Assembly: GCF_002879645.1 (NCBI RefSeq)
Contig: NZ_PNRE01000023.1
Location: 32,001-96,000, forward strand
Direction of reading: 5' to 3'
From: Halomonas heilongjiangensis
Lineage (GTDB): Bacteria > Pseudomonadota > Gammaproteobacteria > Pseudomonadales > Halomonadaceae
Length of the DNA stretch: 64,000 bases
Part shown: positions 1-9,890 of the stretch, piece by piece
Layout of the letters: the number at the start of each line of letters is the position of its first letter
How positions within the stretch are numbered: the stretch's first letter is position 1
Position numbers and translations under genes: made by a program
Notes under the pieces: generated by a model
What the model was told of the DNA's origin: nothing
Databases searched by the model: none
What the model saw: the letters and a program-made list of their open reading frames with translations, nothing else

Positions 1-484
1 CGTTGTCGCCGAAGCGGATCTCGTCGGTGACCACGGTATCGTTCTCGTTGACCACCGGCACCACGCGCAGGCCGACCAGGGTGCGCAGCGCCGAGCGGGC
101 GTTGAGGTAACGCTTGCGATTGGAGAGGTCGTCGTGGGTCAGCAGCACCTGGGCGGTCAGCAGGCCATGGCGGGCGAAGTGGTGCTCGTAGCACTGGGTC
201 AGGCCGTTCTGCCCCACCGCGGCGGCGGCCTGGAGCTCATGCACCGCCGACGGGCGGGCCTGCCAGCCGAGGCGCACCATGCCGGCCGCCACCGCGCCGG
301 AGGAGACCAGCACCACCTCGATGCCGCGCCGGTGCAGCTCGGCGATCTGATCGACCCAGCCGCCGATGGCCGCCTCGTCGAGCCCGCGGCCGTCGTTGGT
401 CAGTAGCGCACTGCCGATCTTCACCACCACCCGGCGGGCGCCACTCAGCGCCTCGCGGCCCGCCACCTGCTCGTTGCTTTCCAT
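1..484 (-). CDS. proB: Glutamate 5-kinase, N-terminal part (cut by window edge)
   Basis: ProB phosphorylates glutamate to gamma-glutamyl phosphate, the first step of proline synthesis in the cytoplasm. The reading frame is open from the start codon to the window edge, giving 161 residues of a protein that is about 370 long in this family. I read the kinase motif [13 protein letters not shown] near residue 22, [11 protein letters not shown], the family signature [11 protein letters not shown] and NENDTV, all typical of ProB. The ATG at 482-484 is preceded by GAGGAG, which sets the start. It lies downstream of obgE on the same strand, the usual rplU-rpmA-obgE-proB order. The C-terminal half, including any PUA domain, is outside the window. 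Confidence 0.95.
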   Translation of the reverse strand, partial: MESNEQVAGREALSGARRVVVKIGSALLTNDGRGLDEAAIGGWVDQIAELHRRGIEVVLVSSGAVAAGMVRLGWQARPSAVHELQAAAAVGQNGLTQCYEHHFARHGLLTAQVLLTHDDLSNRKRYLNARSALRTLVGLRVVPVVNENDTVVTDEIRFGDN

Positions 485-550
485 TCACTCCTCAACCCTG
501 ACGTGATATCCGCTATATCCAGAGCAGGAGCGATGCCGAGGTCGCCCCCA

Positions 551-633
551 TGGGGTCAGACCCCAGCCAAACTGCCCGGACCGTCATCGTGCACTTCGCC
601 AGCGAGCGGCGCCACCGCCGGGGTCTGACCCCA
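551..633. repeat. Inverted pair of a palindromic GGGGTCAGACCCC motif
   Basis: Between proB and obgE the 15-base palindrome TGGGGTCAGACCCCA (551-565) recurs in inverted form as CGGGGTCTGACCCCA (619-633), with one mismatch, 53 bases apart. Each copy can form a hairpin and the two can also pair with each other. Motifs of this kind often flank REP-associated tyrosine transposase genes or their non-autonomous relics. No transposase lies here, so a small non-autonomous element or a structured spacer is an inference. Confidence 0.6.
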
Positions 634-670
634 TAGGATGCACCAGCGCCGGCGACTGGCCACCGACTCC

Positions 671-1864
<1,194 letters not shown>

Positions 1865-1913
1865 TCACTCTCCAGGCGGCAACCAGCCACCCCAACCGCC
1901 ATGATATAAGTAC

Positions 1914-1942
1914 AAGAAGGCCCCGCCTGAGCGGGGCCTTCC
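1914..1942 (-). terminator. Rho-independent terminator between rpmA and obgE
   Basis: A 10-bp perfect GC-rich stem (1917-1926 with 1931-1940, loop of four) is followed on the minus strand by CTTGTACTT. It sits right after rpmA and before obgE, so it probably lowers rather than abolishes obgE/proB expression from the rplU promoter. Confidence 0.75.
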
Positions 1943-1962
1943 TGCTGCAAATCCGCGCGTTC

Positions 1963-2220
1963 TCAGGCAGAGACGACGCTGACGAACTTGCGGTTCTTCG
2001 GACCCTTGGTCTCGAACTTGATCACGCCGTCGTTCAGGGCGAACAGGGTGTGATCGCGGCCGAGGCCGACGCCGGTGCCGGCGTGGAACTTGGTGCCGCG
2101 CTGACGCACGATGATGTTGCCGGCGGTTACCGCCTGGCCACCATAGAGCTTGACGCCAAGGCGCTTGGATTCGGAATCGCGGCCGTTACGTGTGGAGCCG
2201 GCTGCCTTCTTATGTGCCAT
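1963..2220 (-). CDS. rpmA: 50S ribosomal protein L27
   Basis: L27 lies at the peptidyl transferase centre, where its N-terminal arm contacts the tRNA acceptor ends. The 85 residues begin [16 protein letters not shown], the standard proteobacterial N-terminus with no Firmicutes-type cleaved leader. The length equals the E. coli protein. It lies 32 bases downstream of rplU in the same operon. Confidence 0.97.
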   Translation of the reverse strand: MAHKKAAGSTRNGRDSESKRLGVKLYGGQAVTAGNIIVRQRGTKFHAGTGVGLGRDHTLFALNDGVIKFETKGPKNRKFVSVVSA

Positions 2221-2252
2221 GGAATAAACCTCCGTTCAGGGGAGTGGACCGC

Positions 2253-2564
2253 TTACGCGGAGATCCCGGTGATCTTGACTTCAGTGAACCACTGACGGTG
2301 GCCCTGACGCTTCATGTGGTGCTTGCGGCGGCGGAACTTGATGATGGTCACCTTGTCACCACGGCCGTGGGAGACGACCTCGGCGGCCACCTTGGCACCG
2401 TCGACCAGCGGCGCGCCGACCTTGACGTCGTCGCCATCGGCCACCAGCAGCACTTCGTCGAACTCGACGGCTTCGCCGGTCGGCACTTCCAGCTTCTCGA
2501 GCTTGAGAGTCTGGCCTTCCTGAACGCGGTACTGCTTGCCACCGCTCTTGATAACTGCGTACAT
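2253..2564 (-). CDS. rplU: 50S ribosomal protein L21
   Basis: L21 binds 23S rRNA in the large subunit. The product has 103 residues, as in E. coli, starts [14 protein letters not shown] and ends in the basic [16 protein letters not shown] region. The frame is open further upstream, but the ATG at 2562-2564 matches the family N-terminus, and the promoter at 2670-2698 lies upstream of it. It is the first gene of the rplU-rpmA operon. Confidence 0.97.
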   Translation of the reverse strand: MYAVIKSGGKQYRVQEGQTLKLEKLEVPTGEAVEFDEVLLVADGDDVKVGAPLVDGAKVAAEVVSHGRGDKVTIIKFRRRKHHMKRQGHRQWFTEVKITGISA

Positions 2565-2669
2565 GCTTCTCTCTCCGGAACTCATCCTGGGTTGGCTCTT
2601 CATCGGCCTGCTTCGAGTGGCGCCCCTTCCGGCAGCCATCTGACAGGGAGCGTGATGAGTGGGCCGCGC

Positions 2670-2698
2670 ATTATAACCATGCCCGCGACGCCATACAA
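2670..2698 (-). promoter_or_regulatory. Sigma-70 promoter for rplU-rpmA
   Basis: On the minus strand TTGTAT (2698-2693), a 17-base spacer and TATAAT (2675-2670) lie about 105 bases upstream of the rplU start. The -10 box is a perfect consensus. Confidence 0.75.
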
Positions 2699-2737
2699 CC
2701 CGCCGCCCCCTTCTCCTCGCCCCCCGACCGCTTCGCC

Positions 2738-2766
2738 TTGACGCCCCCATGGGGGCCCCATAGCAT
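2738..2766 (+). promoter_or_regulatory. Sigma-70 promoter for ispB
   Basis: TTGACG (2738-2743), a 17-base spacer and TAGCAT (2761-2766) lie 44 bases upstream of the ispB ATG. It is back to back with the rplU promoter, about 40 bases apart. The site overlaps the upstream in-frame extension of the ispB frame, so it argues for the downstream start. Confidence 0.6.
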
Positions 2767-2809
2767 GGCCGGCAACCCAAGGCCCCTCCTTACTGTCGAT
2801 AACGCCCAC

Positions 2810-3811
2810 ATGCCTGCCAACGCCTCGCCGCCGACCAACGCTTCCGCCCCCTCGCCCATCCATGCCGTGGTCGCCGAGGACTTCGCCGCCGTCGACCGCA
2901 CCATCGTCGCTCAGCTCGCCTCGCGGATCCCGCTGGTCGAGACCATCGGCCAGTACATCATCCAGAGCGGCGGCAAGCGCCTGCGCCCACTGCTGGTGCT
3001 GCTGGCCGCCCGTGCGCTGGGCTACCAGGGTGACAAGCACGTGACGCTCGCCACCCTGATCGAATTCATGCACACCTCGACCCTGCTGCACGACGACGTG
3101 GTCGACGAGTCGCATATGCGCCGCGGCAAGGCCACCGCCAACGACGCCTGGGGCAATGCTCCCTCGGTGCTGGTCGGCGACTTCCTCTACTCCCGCTCCT
3201 TCCAGATGATGGTCGGGCTGGGGTCGATGCCGATCATGGACGTGCTGTCGGCGGCCACCTGCACCATCGCCGAAGGCGAGGTGCAGCAGCTCACCAACGT
3301 GGGCAACCCGGATACCGACGAGGCCGCCTACTTCGAGACCATCCAGGGCAAGACCGCCATGCTGTTCGAGGCGGCCTCCCACAGCGGCGCCATCCTCGCC
3401 GGGGCCACCCCCGAGCAGGAGGCCGCCCTGCAGTACTACGGCCGTTACCTGGGGCTGGCCTTCCAGTTGATCGACGACCTGCTCGACTACCAGGGCGATG
3501 CCGAGGCCATGGGCAAGAACGTCGGCGACGACCTGGCCGAGGGCAAGCCGACCCTGCCGCTGATCCAGGCCATGGCCGCCGGCACCCCCGACCAGGCCCG
3601 CCTGATTCGCCAGGCGATCCGCGAGGGAGGGCTCGATCACCTCGACGAGGTACTGGCCATCGTTCGCGAGACCGGCGCCCTGGACTACACTCGCGCCCGG
3701 GCCGAGGAGATGGCTGCCAAGGCCCTGGAGCAACTCGAGCGGCTGCCGGCCAGCGACTACCGCGACAGCATGGCCGAGCTCGCCCGCGTGGCGGTGGATC
3801 GCCAGGCCTGA
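2810..3811 (+). CDS. ispB: Octaprenyl (polyprenyl) diphosphate synthase
   Basis: Makes the long prenyl chain of ubiquinone by adding isopentenyl diphosphate units to farnesyl diphosphate. With the ATG at 2810 the protein has 333 residues (E. coli IspB 323). Both aspartate-rich motifs of trans-prenyltransferases are visible: LLHDDVVDESHMRRG (first, DDxxD-type) and QLIDDLLDYQG (second). GGKRLRPLLVLLAA is the usual N-terminal signature. An in-frame extension reaches back to 2738 but would start in the promoter. It is divergent from rplU, as in many gammaproteobacteria. Chain length (C40 or C45) cannot be told from the sequence by eye. Confidence 0.95.
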   Translation: MPANASPPTNASAPSPIHAVVAEDFAAVDRTIVAQLASRIPLVETIGQYIIQSGGKRLRPLLVLLAARALGYQGDKHVTLATLIEFMHTSTLLHDDVVDESHMRRGKATANDAWGNAPSVLVGDFLYSRSFQMMVGLGSMPIMDVLSAATCTIAEGEVQQLTNVGNPDTDEAAYFETIQGKTAMLFEAASHSGAILAGATPEQEAALQYYGRYLGLAFQLIDDLLDYQGDAEAMGKNVGDDLAEGKPTLPLIQAMAAGTPDQARLIRQAIREGGLDHLDEVLAIVRETGALDYTRARAEEMAAKALEQLERLPASDYRDSMAELARVAVDRQA

Positions 3812-3834
3812 CAACGGGATACCCGCCCGGGGGC

Positions 3835-3862
3835 TTGCACGGCGACGGCGTTTGCGTATAAT
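3835..3862 (+). promoter_or_regulatory. Sigma-70 promoter for tRNA-Pro
   Basis: TTGCAC (3835-3840), a 16-base spacer and a perfect TATAAT (3857-3862) lie 39 bases before the mature tRNA 5' end. A GC-rich stretch follows the -10 box (GCGCTTCCG), as in stable RNA promoters. Confidence 0.8.
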
Positions 3863-3901
3863 GCGCTTCCGTCGGCGAGGCAACGCCCCGCGACGCAAGA
3901 T

Positions 3902-3978
3902 CGGAGTATAGCTCAGCTTGGTAGAGCGCTGCCTTCGGGAGGCAGAGGTCGTAGGTTCGAATCCTGCTACTCCGACCA
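3902..3978 (+). tRNA. tRNA-Pro (anticodon CGG)
   Basis: The 77-base cloverleaf has acceptor strands CGGAGTA/TACTCCG, a D arm around AGCTCAGCTTGGTAGAGC, an anticodon arm CTGCC-TTCGGGA-GGCAG reading CGG, a T arm with GGTTCGAATCC, and an encoded CCA end. It decodes CCG, a frequent proline codon in this GC-rich genome. Confidence 0.97.
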
Positions 3979-3988
3979 AAGAACATAG

Positions 3989-4029
3989 CAAAAACCGCCA
4001 CTTACGGATCATGCCGGGTGGCGGTTTTG
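3989..4029. terminator. Bidirectional terminator (tRNA-Pro and the PLD lipoprotein gene)
   Basis: The 11-bp stem AAAACCGCCAC (3991-4001) with GTGGCGGTTTT (4018-4028) has A/T tracts on both sides. It can end tRNA-Pro transcription rightward and the convergent phospholipase D-type gene leftward. Confidence 0.8.
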
Positions 4030-4064
4030 CGTTGCCCGGTCCGCAGCACGTCGAGCAACCACGC

Positions 4065-5636
4065 TTACAGCCAGGGCTCGAGCCGCAACATCCGGCTCAG
4101 CCAGGCGCGGAAGTGGCGCCAATGGCTGCCCGGCTCGCGCTCGAGTCGCACCAGTTCCTCATCGACTTCCGCCAGCCAGAAGAGCCCTCCGGCGTCGTCC
4201 AGCATGACCTCATAGCTGAGTGCCGGGCTCATGCCGATATCGGCCAGCGCCAGGAACTCGTCATTGAGGCTGGTACTCTCGACCAGCACCCCCACCTCGG
4301 TATTCCACCACAGCGAGCGCGGGTCGACATTGAAGGAGCCGACGAACAGCCGCTCATCGTCGAAGCTCAGCGCCTTGATGTGCAGGGCCGACGAGAAGGA
4401 GCCGGAAATGCCGATGGCGGCCTCATCTCCACGGTGGTGCTGGGCACGCAACTCGAACAGTCGCACGCCACTCTCGAGTAGCGCGCGGCGACGCGGCATG
4501 TAGGCGCCGTGGACCTCCGGCAGGTCGCCGGCTTCCAGCGAATTGGTGATCACCTCCACGCGCACCCCGGACTCGACCAGTCCGGCCAGCAGGCGGGTAC
4601 CGATCTCGGTGGGCACGAAATAGGCGGAGATGATCACGAAGCGCGACTCGAGCTCGGACAGCCGATCTTCCAGCGCCCCGGCCAGTGTCGCCTCGAGGGG
4701 CGGCCGGCCAGGCACCCGGAGCTTGCCGGGCGGATCCCACACAGCCTCGCCCTGCCCCCAGTGGAGCGCCTCCGCCAGGGCATCGCGTGCCGACACCCCC
4801 CGACGGTCACGCAGCGCGGTGACATAGGGGGATTCACGCTGCTCGTCCAGCCAGCCACCGAGTTCATCACGCAGCACCTGCCAGGCACCCGCCGGGATCG
4901 CATGATAGCGCCCGATCGGCTGGGCCAGGCCGTGATTCCAGTAGAGGTCGAAGCTCAGCGAGAGCGGGTCGACCACCGGGCCCACCGCCAGCAGGTCGAG
5001 GTCGGTAAAGTTACGCGATTCATCGGCATTGTAGTACTCGTCGCCCAAGTTGCGCCCACCGGTGATCGCCACCGCATTGTCGGCGATCCATAGCTTGTTG
5101 TGCATGCGCCGATGGGTGCGCCTGACCGCGGGTGCCGCGGCCAGCACCCAGGTCACCAGGTGGTCGCGACCGATGGCGACCGGGTTGAAGACCCGCACCT
5201 GGACATTGGGGTGGCTGTCCAGGGCGGTGAGGCGCCTGGCCTGCCCGATGGCACCGACATCATCGAGCAGCAGACGCACCGCGACGCCCCGTTCGGCGGC
5301 ATCGAGCAGGCGACGCAGCAGGACCCGGGTGGTCTGCCCATCGTCCATCAGGTAGGTCTGGACATCCACGCGTCGCTCGGCTTCCTCGACCAGGCGGGCC
5401 CGTACCGCAAAGGCCTCCTCGCCGTTCGCCAGCAGCGCGAAGCCGCTGTCACTGCCGTTCGACCGCGACGCCTCGCCGGCCCAGCGCCCCAGGGCCGTGG
5501 CCTCGATCTCGCCGGGCCGCAGCGCCACGCCGTGCTCGCGAACCACCGGCGGCGCCGCACAGCCGGCCAGCAGCGAGAGCACGACCAACCAGCAGGGCAG
5601 CCGGCCACGTCGCCGGCGGCACTCAGGCGGCATCAT
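4065..5636 (-). CDS. Phospholipase D/cardiolipin synthase-family lipoprotein (ClsC-like)
   Basis: A 523-residue PLD-superfamily protein with two HKD motifs: HNKLWIAD at 179-186 and HIKALSFD at 419-426, each H-x-K-x4-D followed by GG/GS-R/FN-type residues (GGRNLGDE, GSFNVDPR). The N-terminus is basic, then hydrophobic, then the lipobox LLAGC with cysteine 26, so it should be lipidated and face the periplasm. The two-HKD layout fits the ClsC type of cardiolipin synthase, which joins phosphatidylglycerol with a second phospholipid. A periplasmic nuclease or phospholipase cannot be excluded. The start overlaps the stop of the upstream small membrane-protein gene by 14 bases, so the two are probably co-translated. 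Confidence 0.85.
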   Translation of the reverse strand: MMPPECRRRRGRLPCWLVVLSLLAGCAAPPVVREHGVALRPGEIEATALGRWAGEASRSNGSDSGFALLANGEEAFAVRARLVEEAERRVDVQTYLMDDGQTTRVLLRRLLDAAERGVAVRLLLDDVGAIGQARRLTALDSHPNVQVRVFNPVAIGRDHLVTWVLAAAPAVRRTHRRMHNKLWIADNAVAITGGRNLGDEYYNADESRNFTDLDLLAVGPVVDPLSLSFDLYWNHGLAQPIGRYHAIPAGAWQVLRDELGGWLDEQRESPYVTALRDRRGVSARDALAEALHWGQGEAVWDPPGKLRVPGRPPLEATLAGALEDRLSELESRFVIISAYFVPTEIGTRLLAGLVESGVRVEVITNSLEAGDLPEVHGAYMPRRRALLESGVRLFELRAQHHRGDEAAIGISGSFSSALHIKALSFDDERLFVGSFNVDPRSLWWNTEVGVLVESTSLNDEFLALADIGMSPALSYEVMLDDAGGLFWLAEVDEELVRLEREPGSHWRHFRAWLSRMLRLEPWL

Positions 5637-5865
5637 CGTCGTCGTCCGCCAGTCGTCGCGCCAGGGCCTTGCGCGACCGGTTGCGCCGATACAGCCGCAC
5701 CAGAGCGATCCACAGCGCGGCCGTCACCATTGCCGCCAGGGTCACCCCCTGCCAGGGTCGGGCGGCATCGCCCATCAGGGTCTCGAGGGTGATGATGAGA
5801 ATGAACCCCAGCGCCTGGCTGGCAATGGCCAGGGCGCGCAGGGTGTCGAAGGCAGGCTTGGCCAT
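5623..5865 (-). CDS. Small two-helix membrane protein, unknown function
   Basis: From the ATG at 5863-5865 the product has 80 residues. Two hydrophobic segments (about 10-31 and 40-57) are separated by a short loop, then come a strongly basic stretch RLYRRNRSRKALARR and an acidic tail of five aspartates. This suggests an inner-membrane protein with its basic part in the cytoplasm. I do not recognise a family. The gene overlaps the start of the ClsC-like gene by 14 bases, so a helper role in that protein's lipid function is plausible but unproven. The same frame stays open upstream to 6000 without a better start. Confidence 0.65.
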   Translation of the reverse strand: MAKPAFDTLRALAIASQALGFILIITLETLMGDAARPWQGVTLAAMVTAALWIALVRLYRRNRSRKALARRLADDDDDAA

Positions 5866-5989
5866 GGATGCTCCCGCACGAGTATGAGTGACAGCCTCGC
5901 ACGCTGGCAGTAGGCTAGCCGTCGAACTCGTCATTGTAACGCGGCTGTTCGCCGACGCCGACCCTCTCTCCTGGAGCCTCGCCCCCGCC

Positions 5990-6790
5990 ATGGATGCCAT
6001 CGCCCTGGGCCCCGTGCTGATCTCGGTACCCCGTCTCTATGCCTTCGCCGCCGCCCTGCTCCTGCTGCTGGCCAGCGCCTGGCTGCTCGGCCTGCCGCGC
6101 CGCGAGCACGCCCGCTGGTTCAATGGTCTGGTGCTGGCCTGGCTGGTCGGCGCCCGCCTCGGCCATGTGGCCCTGCACCTGGACGCCTATGTCACCGCGC
6201 CGCTGGACATCGTCAAGCTCTGGCAGCCGGGCTTTCATGGCCTGTGGGGCATGGTGGCGGCACTGATCTGGACCGGCTGGGCCCTGCGCGCCCACCTGAT
6301 GCGCCTGATAGGCGCCATGGCCCTGGTGGTGGGCAGCTCGAGCCTGTGGCTGGTACTGGTGACCCTGGCCCCGCTGGGCGACGACATGCCGCTGCGCGAA
6401 CTGCCCGACATCGCCCTGGAGGACCTCGAGGGCGAGCCGGTCGAGCTGCGCTCGCTGCGCGGCGAGCTGGTGGTGGTCAACCTCTGGGCCACCTGGTGCC
6501 CCCCCTGCCTGCGCGAGATGCCGTTGCTCGCCGAGGCCGATGCCCGCGACGGCGTGACGGTCGTGGTGGCCAACCAGGGCGAGGACCTGCTGCAGGTGGT
6601 TCGCTATCTCGACGAACAGGACCTGGCGTTCCGCTACCCGCTGCTCGACCCGCACCAGGAGCTGATGGTACTGACGGAGTCTCCCGGGCTGCCCACCACC
6701 ATGCTGTTCGACGCCGAGGGGCGCGCCGTAGAGCGCCACGTGGGGGAGCTCAGTCGTGCCCAGCTCGACGGCTGGCTGCGGAAGCACTGA
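5990..6790 (+). CDS. Lgt-like membrane domain fused to a TlpA/DsbE-type thioredoxin
   Basis: The product has 266 residues from ATG 5990. Residues 1-130 hold about four membrane segments with GARLGHVALHLDAYVTAPLDIVKLWQPGFHG, which resembles the core of prolipoprotein diacylglyceryl transferase (GARLGY, then a GG.SFHG-like loop). The protein is far shorter than Lgt and probably lacks full activity. Residues 136-266 form a thioredoxin fold with NLWATWCPPC (cysteines 170 and 173) and the cis-proline stretch SPGLPTTMLFD. The expected topology puts the thioredoxin domain in the periplasm as a thiol reductant of the TlpA/ResA type. Its substrate is unknown. It is divergent from the small membrane protein and 117 bases ahead of rapA. 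Confidence 0.8.
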   Translation: MDAIALGPVLISVPRLYAFAAALLLLLASAWLLGLPRREHARWFNGLVLAWLVGARLGHVALHLDAYVTAPLDIVKLWQPGFHGLWGMVAALIWTGWALRAHLMRLIGAMALVVGSSSLWLVLVTLAPLGDDMPLRELPDIALEDLEGEPVELRSLRGELVVVNLWATWCPPCLREMPLLAEADARDGVTVVVANQGEDLLQVVRYLDEQDLAFRYPLLDPHQELMVLTESPGLPTTMLFDAEGRAVERHVGELSRAQLDGWLRKH

Positions 6791-6907
6791 CCCCACCCGT
6801 CACACTTAAGCCGCGCCGGCCTTTGCTGTAAGATACCGCGCCCTGTTGCCACCATCCCGGCGATGGCGGCGAACGAGCGCACCGTTTTCAGCATCCTCCG
6901 AGGCATC

Positions 6908-9856
6908 ATGAGCGACTATTCACCCGGCCAGCGCTGGATCAGCGACGGCGAAGCCGAACTCGGCCTGGGCACCATTCTCGGCTGCGACTTCCGCAGCGTC
7001 ACCGTGCTCTTCGGCGCCAGCCAGGAAACTCGCACCTACAGCAGTCGCCAGGCCCCGCTCACCCGGGTGGCGTTCGGCAGCGGCGATCGCATCCAGGCCG
7101 CCGAGGGCTGGAGCCTGACCGTCGACGACAGCAAGGAGGTCGACGGCCTGATCGTCTACATCGGCGAGGATGACCGGGGCGAGCTGCGCGAACTGCCCGA
7201 GGCCCAGTTGGCCGACACCATGCAGTTCGACCAGGCCCGCGACCGCCTGCTCACCGGCCAGGTCGACCGCAACGACTGGTTCGACCTGCGCTTTCGCACC
7301 CTGCACCACTTCCACCGCATCGAGCAGAACCCGGCGCTGGGCCTGGCCGGGCCGCGCATCGACCTGATCCCCCACCAGCTCTACATCGCCGACGAGGTGG
7401 CCCGCCGCCACGCCCCACGGGTGCTGCTCGCCGACGAGGTGGGCCTGGGCAAGACCATCGAGGCGGGCCTGATCCTGCACCGGCTGCTGCTCACCGGCCG
7501 CGCCGAGCGGGCGCTGATCCTGGTGCCGGCGAGCCTCACCCACCAGTGGCTGGTGGAGTTGCTGCGCCGCTTCGCCCTCGAGGTGACCCTGCTCGACGAA
7601 CAGCAGAGCCAGGCCCACGGCGAGGCCAACCCCTTCGAGGCCGGCCAGTTGGTGCTGGCCAGCCAGGACTGGCTGTTCGCCAACCCTCGCCGCCAGGCCC
7701 AGGCCGAGGCCTGCGACTGGGACCTGCTGATCGTCGACGAGGCCCATCACCTCGAATGGTCCGACGAGCTGGTGGATCCGGGCTACGCCTGCGTGGAGCG
7801 GCTGGCGGCGGCGGTGCCGGGCCTGCTGCTGCTCACCGCCACCCCGGAGCAGATGGGGCTGGAAAGCCACTTCGCCCGGCTGCGGCTGCTCGACCCGGAC
7901 CGCTACCACAGCGTCGAGCGCTTCCGCGAGGAGGAGGCGCACTACGTGGAGGTGGCCGAGGCGATCGACGCCATCGAGCGCCTGCCCGGCGGGGCCGGTG
8001 ATCGCGAGCGGGTCGCCGCGGTGATCGACGAACCCGACAGCCTGGCGCTGCTCGAGACCCTGGCCAACGGCGAGGCCGGCGCGGCCCAGCGTAGCGCCGC
8101 CCGTGACCAGCTGCGCGATCAGTTGCTCGACCGCCACGGCACCGGGCGGGTGATGTTCCGCAACAGCCGCCGCCACGTGGGGGGCTTCCCCGAGCGCCGA
8201 CTGCATGTCGCCCGCCTCGCGCTGCCGTCGTCCTACCGCCGGGTCCTGCGCCGCCTGGAACGCGACGAGGACTACCTGGACGAGTTGCTGATCGAGACCG
8301 GCCTCGACCACCCCGAGGTGCTCGTCTACCTGGACACCATGTACCGCGCGCTCGCCGACGACCCGCTCAATACCGAGCCCTGGTGGCAATTCGACCCCCG
8401 CGTCACCTGGCTGCTCGAGCGGCTCGCCGACACCGCTGCCGGCGGCTTCGCCGACGACAAGGTGCTGGTGATCGCCCACGACCGCGAGACCGCCCAGGGG
8501 CTCGCCGAGGGGCTGCGCGTGCTGGGCGGCTACCATGCCCCGGTATTCCACGAGGGCCTCTCGCTGGTGGAGCGCGATCGCGCCGCCGCCGCCTTCGCCG
8601 ACGAGGAGGAGGGCTGCCAGGTGCTGGTCTGCTCGGAGATCGGCTCCGAGGGGCGCAACTTCCAGTTCTGTCGCCACCTGGTGATGTTCGACCTGCCGCT
8701 ACACCCGGACCAGCTCGAGCAGCGCATCGGGCGACTCGACCGCATCGGCCAGCGGCATGCCATCGAGCTCCACGTGCCGGTGTTCGAGGGCAGCCCCGGC
8801 GAGAAGCTGCTGCGCTGGTATCGCGACGGCATGGACGCCTTCAGCAGCCCCCACGGGGTCGGCAGCGAGATCTTCACCGCCTTCGGCGATGCCCTGGCCG
8901 ACGCCCTGCTCGACGACGAGAGCCTCGCCGAGGTGATCGAGGAGACCCGGGCGCTGTTCGAGAGCCGCCTGGCCGAGCGCGATGCCGGGCGCAACCGCCT
9001 GCTGGAGCTCAACGCCTGCCGCCATGAGCGTGCCGAGACGGTGGCCACGGCGATCCGTGAGCTCGACGAGGACCGCGCCCTGCCGCGCTACCTGGACCAG
9101 GCGCTGGACATCTTCGGCGTCGACAGCCAGGAACTCGGCGGCGGCCTTCTCCACCTGCAGCCGAGCCCGCAGATGCTCGACGGCCTGCCGGGGCTGGTGA
9201 AGGGTGAGGAGGGTTTCTCGGCCACCTTCTCCCGGCGACGCGCCCTGGCCCGCGACGACGTCCAGCACCTCTCCTGGGAGCACCCGCTGCTGCGCGAGAT
9301 GATGGGCCGCATCCTCGACGGCACCATGGGCAACACGGCCCTGGCGCTGCTCAAGCACCCGTCGATTCCCGCCGGCCGGCTGATGGCCGAGCTGGTCTTC
9401 CGCACCCATTGCCCGGCCCCCAGGCGGCTGCACCTCAACCGCTTCCTGCCGCCCACCGCGGTGCGGGTGCTGCTCGACGAGTCCGGCGCCAGCCTCACCG
9501 ACAAGGTCTCCTTCACCGGGCTGTCGAAGAACCTGCAGAAGGTCAAGAAGGCCATGGCCCGCGACCTGATCCGCAGCCGCCACGACCAGTTGCGCGAGCT
9601 GATCGACCGCGGCGAGAGCGAGGCCGAGCGGGAGCTCTCCTCCATCGTCGAGGCGGCCCAGCGGCGCATGCGCACCGAGCTGGACGGCGAGCTCAACCGC
9701 CTGGAGGCGCTGGCCCTGCACAACCCGGCGGTGCGCGACGACGAGCTCCAGGCCCTGCGCGATGAGCGCAGCGCCCTGGACGCCGCCATCGACGGGGCTC
9801 GCCTGCGCCTCGACGCCGTGCGGGTCATCGTCACGGTGGGCGAGGAGACGCGCTGA
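6908..9856 (+). CDS. rapA: RNA polymerase-associated ATPase RapA
   Basis: A Swi2/Snf2-family ATPase that binds RNA polymerase and helps its recycling. With ATG 6908 the protein is 982 residues (E. coli 968). The N-terminal Tudor-like region starts MSDYSPGQRWISDGEAELGLG. The helicase motifs include DEVGLGKTIEAG at 176-187 (Walker A), VDEAHH (DExH), LTATP, and SEGRNFQF...RIGRLDRIGQ in the second RecA-like lobe. A 15-residue in-frame extension upstream does not match the family. A possible promoter (TAAGAT at 6829-6834) lies in the 117-base upstream gap. Confidence 0.96.
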   Translation: MSDYSPGQRWISDGEAELGLGTILGCDFRSVTVLFGASQETRTYSSRQAPLTRVAFGSGDRIQAAEGWSLTVDDSKEVDGLIVYIGEDDRGELRELPEAQLADTMQFDQARDRLLTGQVDRNDWFDLRFRTLHHFHRIEQNPALGLAGPRIDLIPHQLYIADEVARRHAPRVLLADEVGLGKTIEAGLILHRLLLTGRAERALILVPASLTHQWLVELLRRFALEVTLLDEQQSQAHGEANPFEAGQLVLASQDWLFANPRRQAQAEACDWDLLIVDEAHHLEWSDELVDPGYACVERLAAAVPGLLLLTATPEQMGLESHFARLRLLDPDRYHSVERFREEEAHYVEVAEAIDAIERLPGGAGDRERVAAVIDEPDSLALLETLANGEAGAAQRSAARDQLRDQLLDRHGTGRVMFRNSRRHVGGFPERRLHVARLALPSSYRRVLRRLERDEDYLDELLIETGLDHPEVLVYLDTMYRALADDPLNTEPWWQFDPRVTWLLERLADTAAGGFADDKVLVIAHDRETAQGLAEGLRVLGGYHAPVFHEGLSLVERDRAAAAFADEEEGCQVLVCSEIGSEGRNFQFCRHLVMFDLPLHPDQLEQRIGRLDRIGQRHAIELHVPVFEGSPGEKLLRWYRDGMDAFSSPHGVGSEIFTAFGDALADALLDDESLAEVIEETRALFESRLAERDAGRNRLLELNACRHERAETVATAIRELDEDRALPRYLDQALDIFGVDSQELGGGLLHLQPSPQMLDGLPGLVKGEEGFSATFSRRRALARDDVQHLSWEHPLLREMMGRILDGTMGNTALALLKHPSIPAGRLMAELVFRTHCPAPRRLHLNRFLPPTAVRVLLDESGASLTDKVSFTGLSKNLQKVKKAMARDLIRSRHDQLRELIDRGESEAERELSSIVEAAQRRMRTELDGELNRLEALALHNPAVRDDELQALRDERSALDAAIDGARLRLDAVRVIVTVGEETR

Positions 9857-9890
9857 GGCGTTCTCACATCCTGCTCCGCTTGCAGGGCCG

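Noticed and set aside
3918..4481. Open frame starting inside tRNA-Pro
   Set aside because: It begins within the tRNA, crosses the terminator and runs antisense to the PLD lipoprotein gene.
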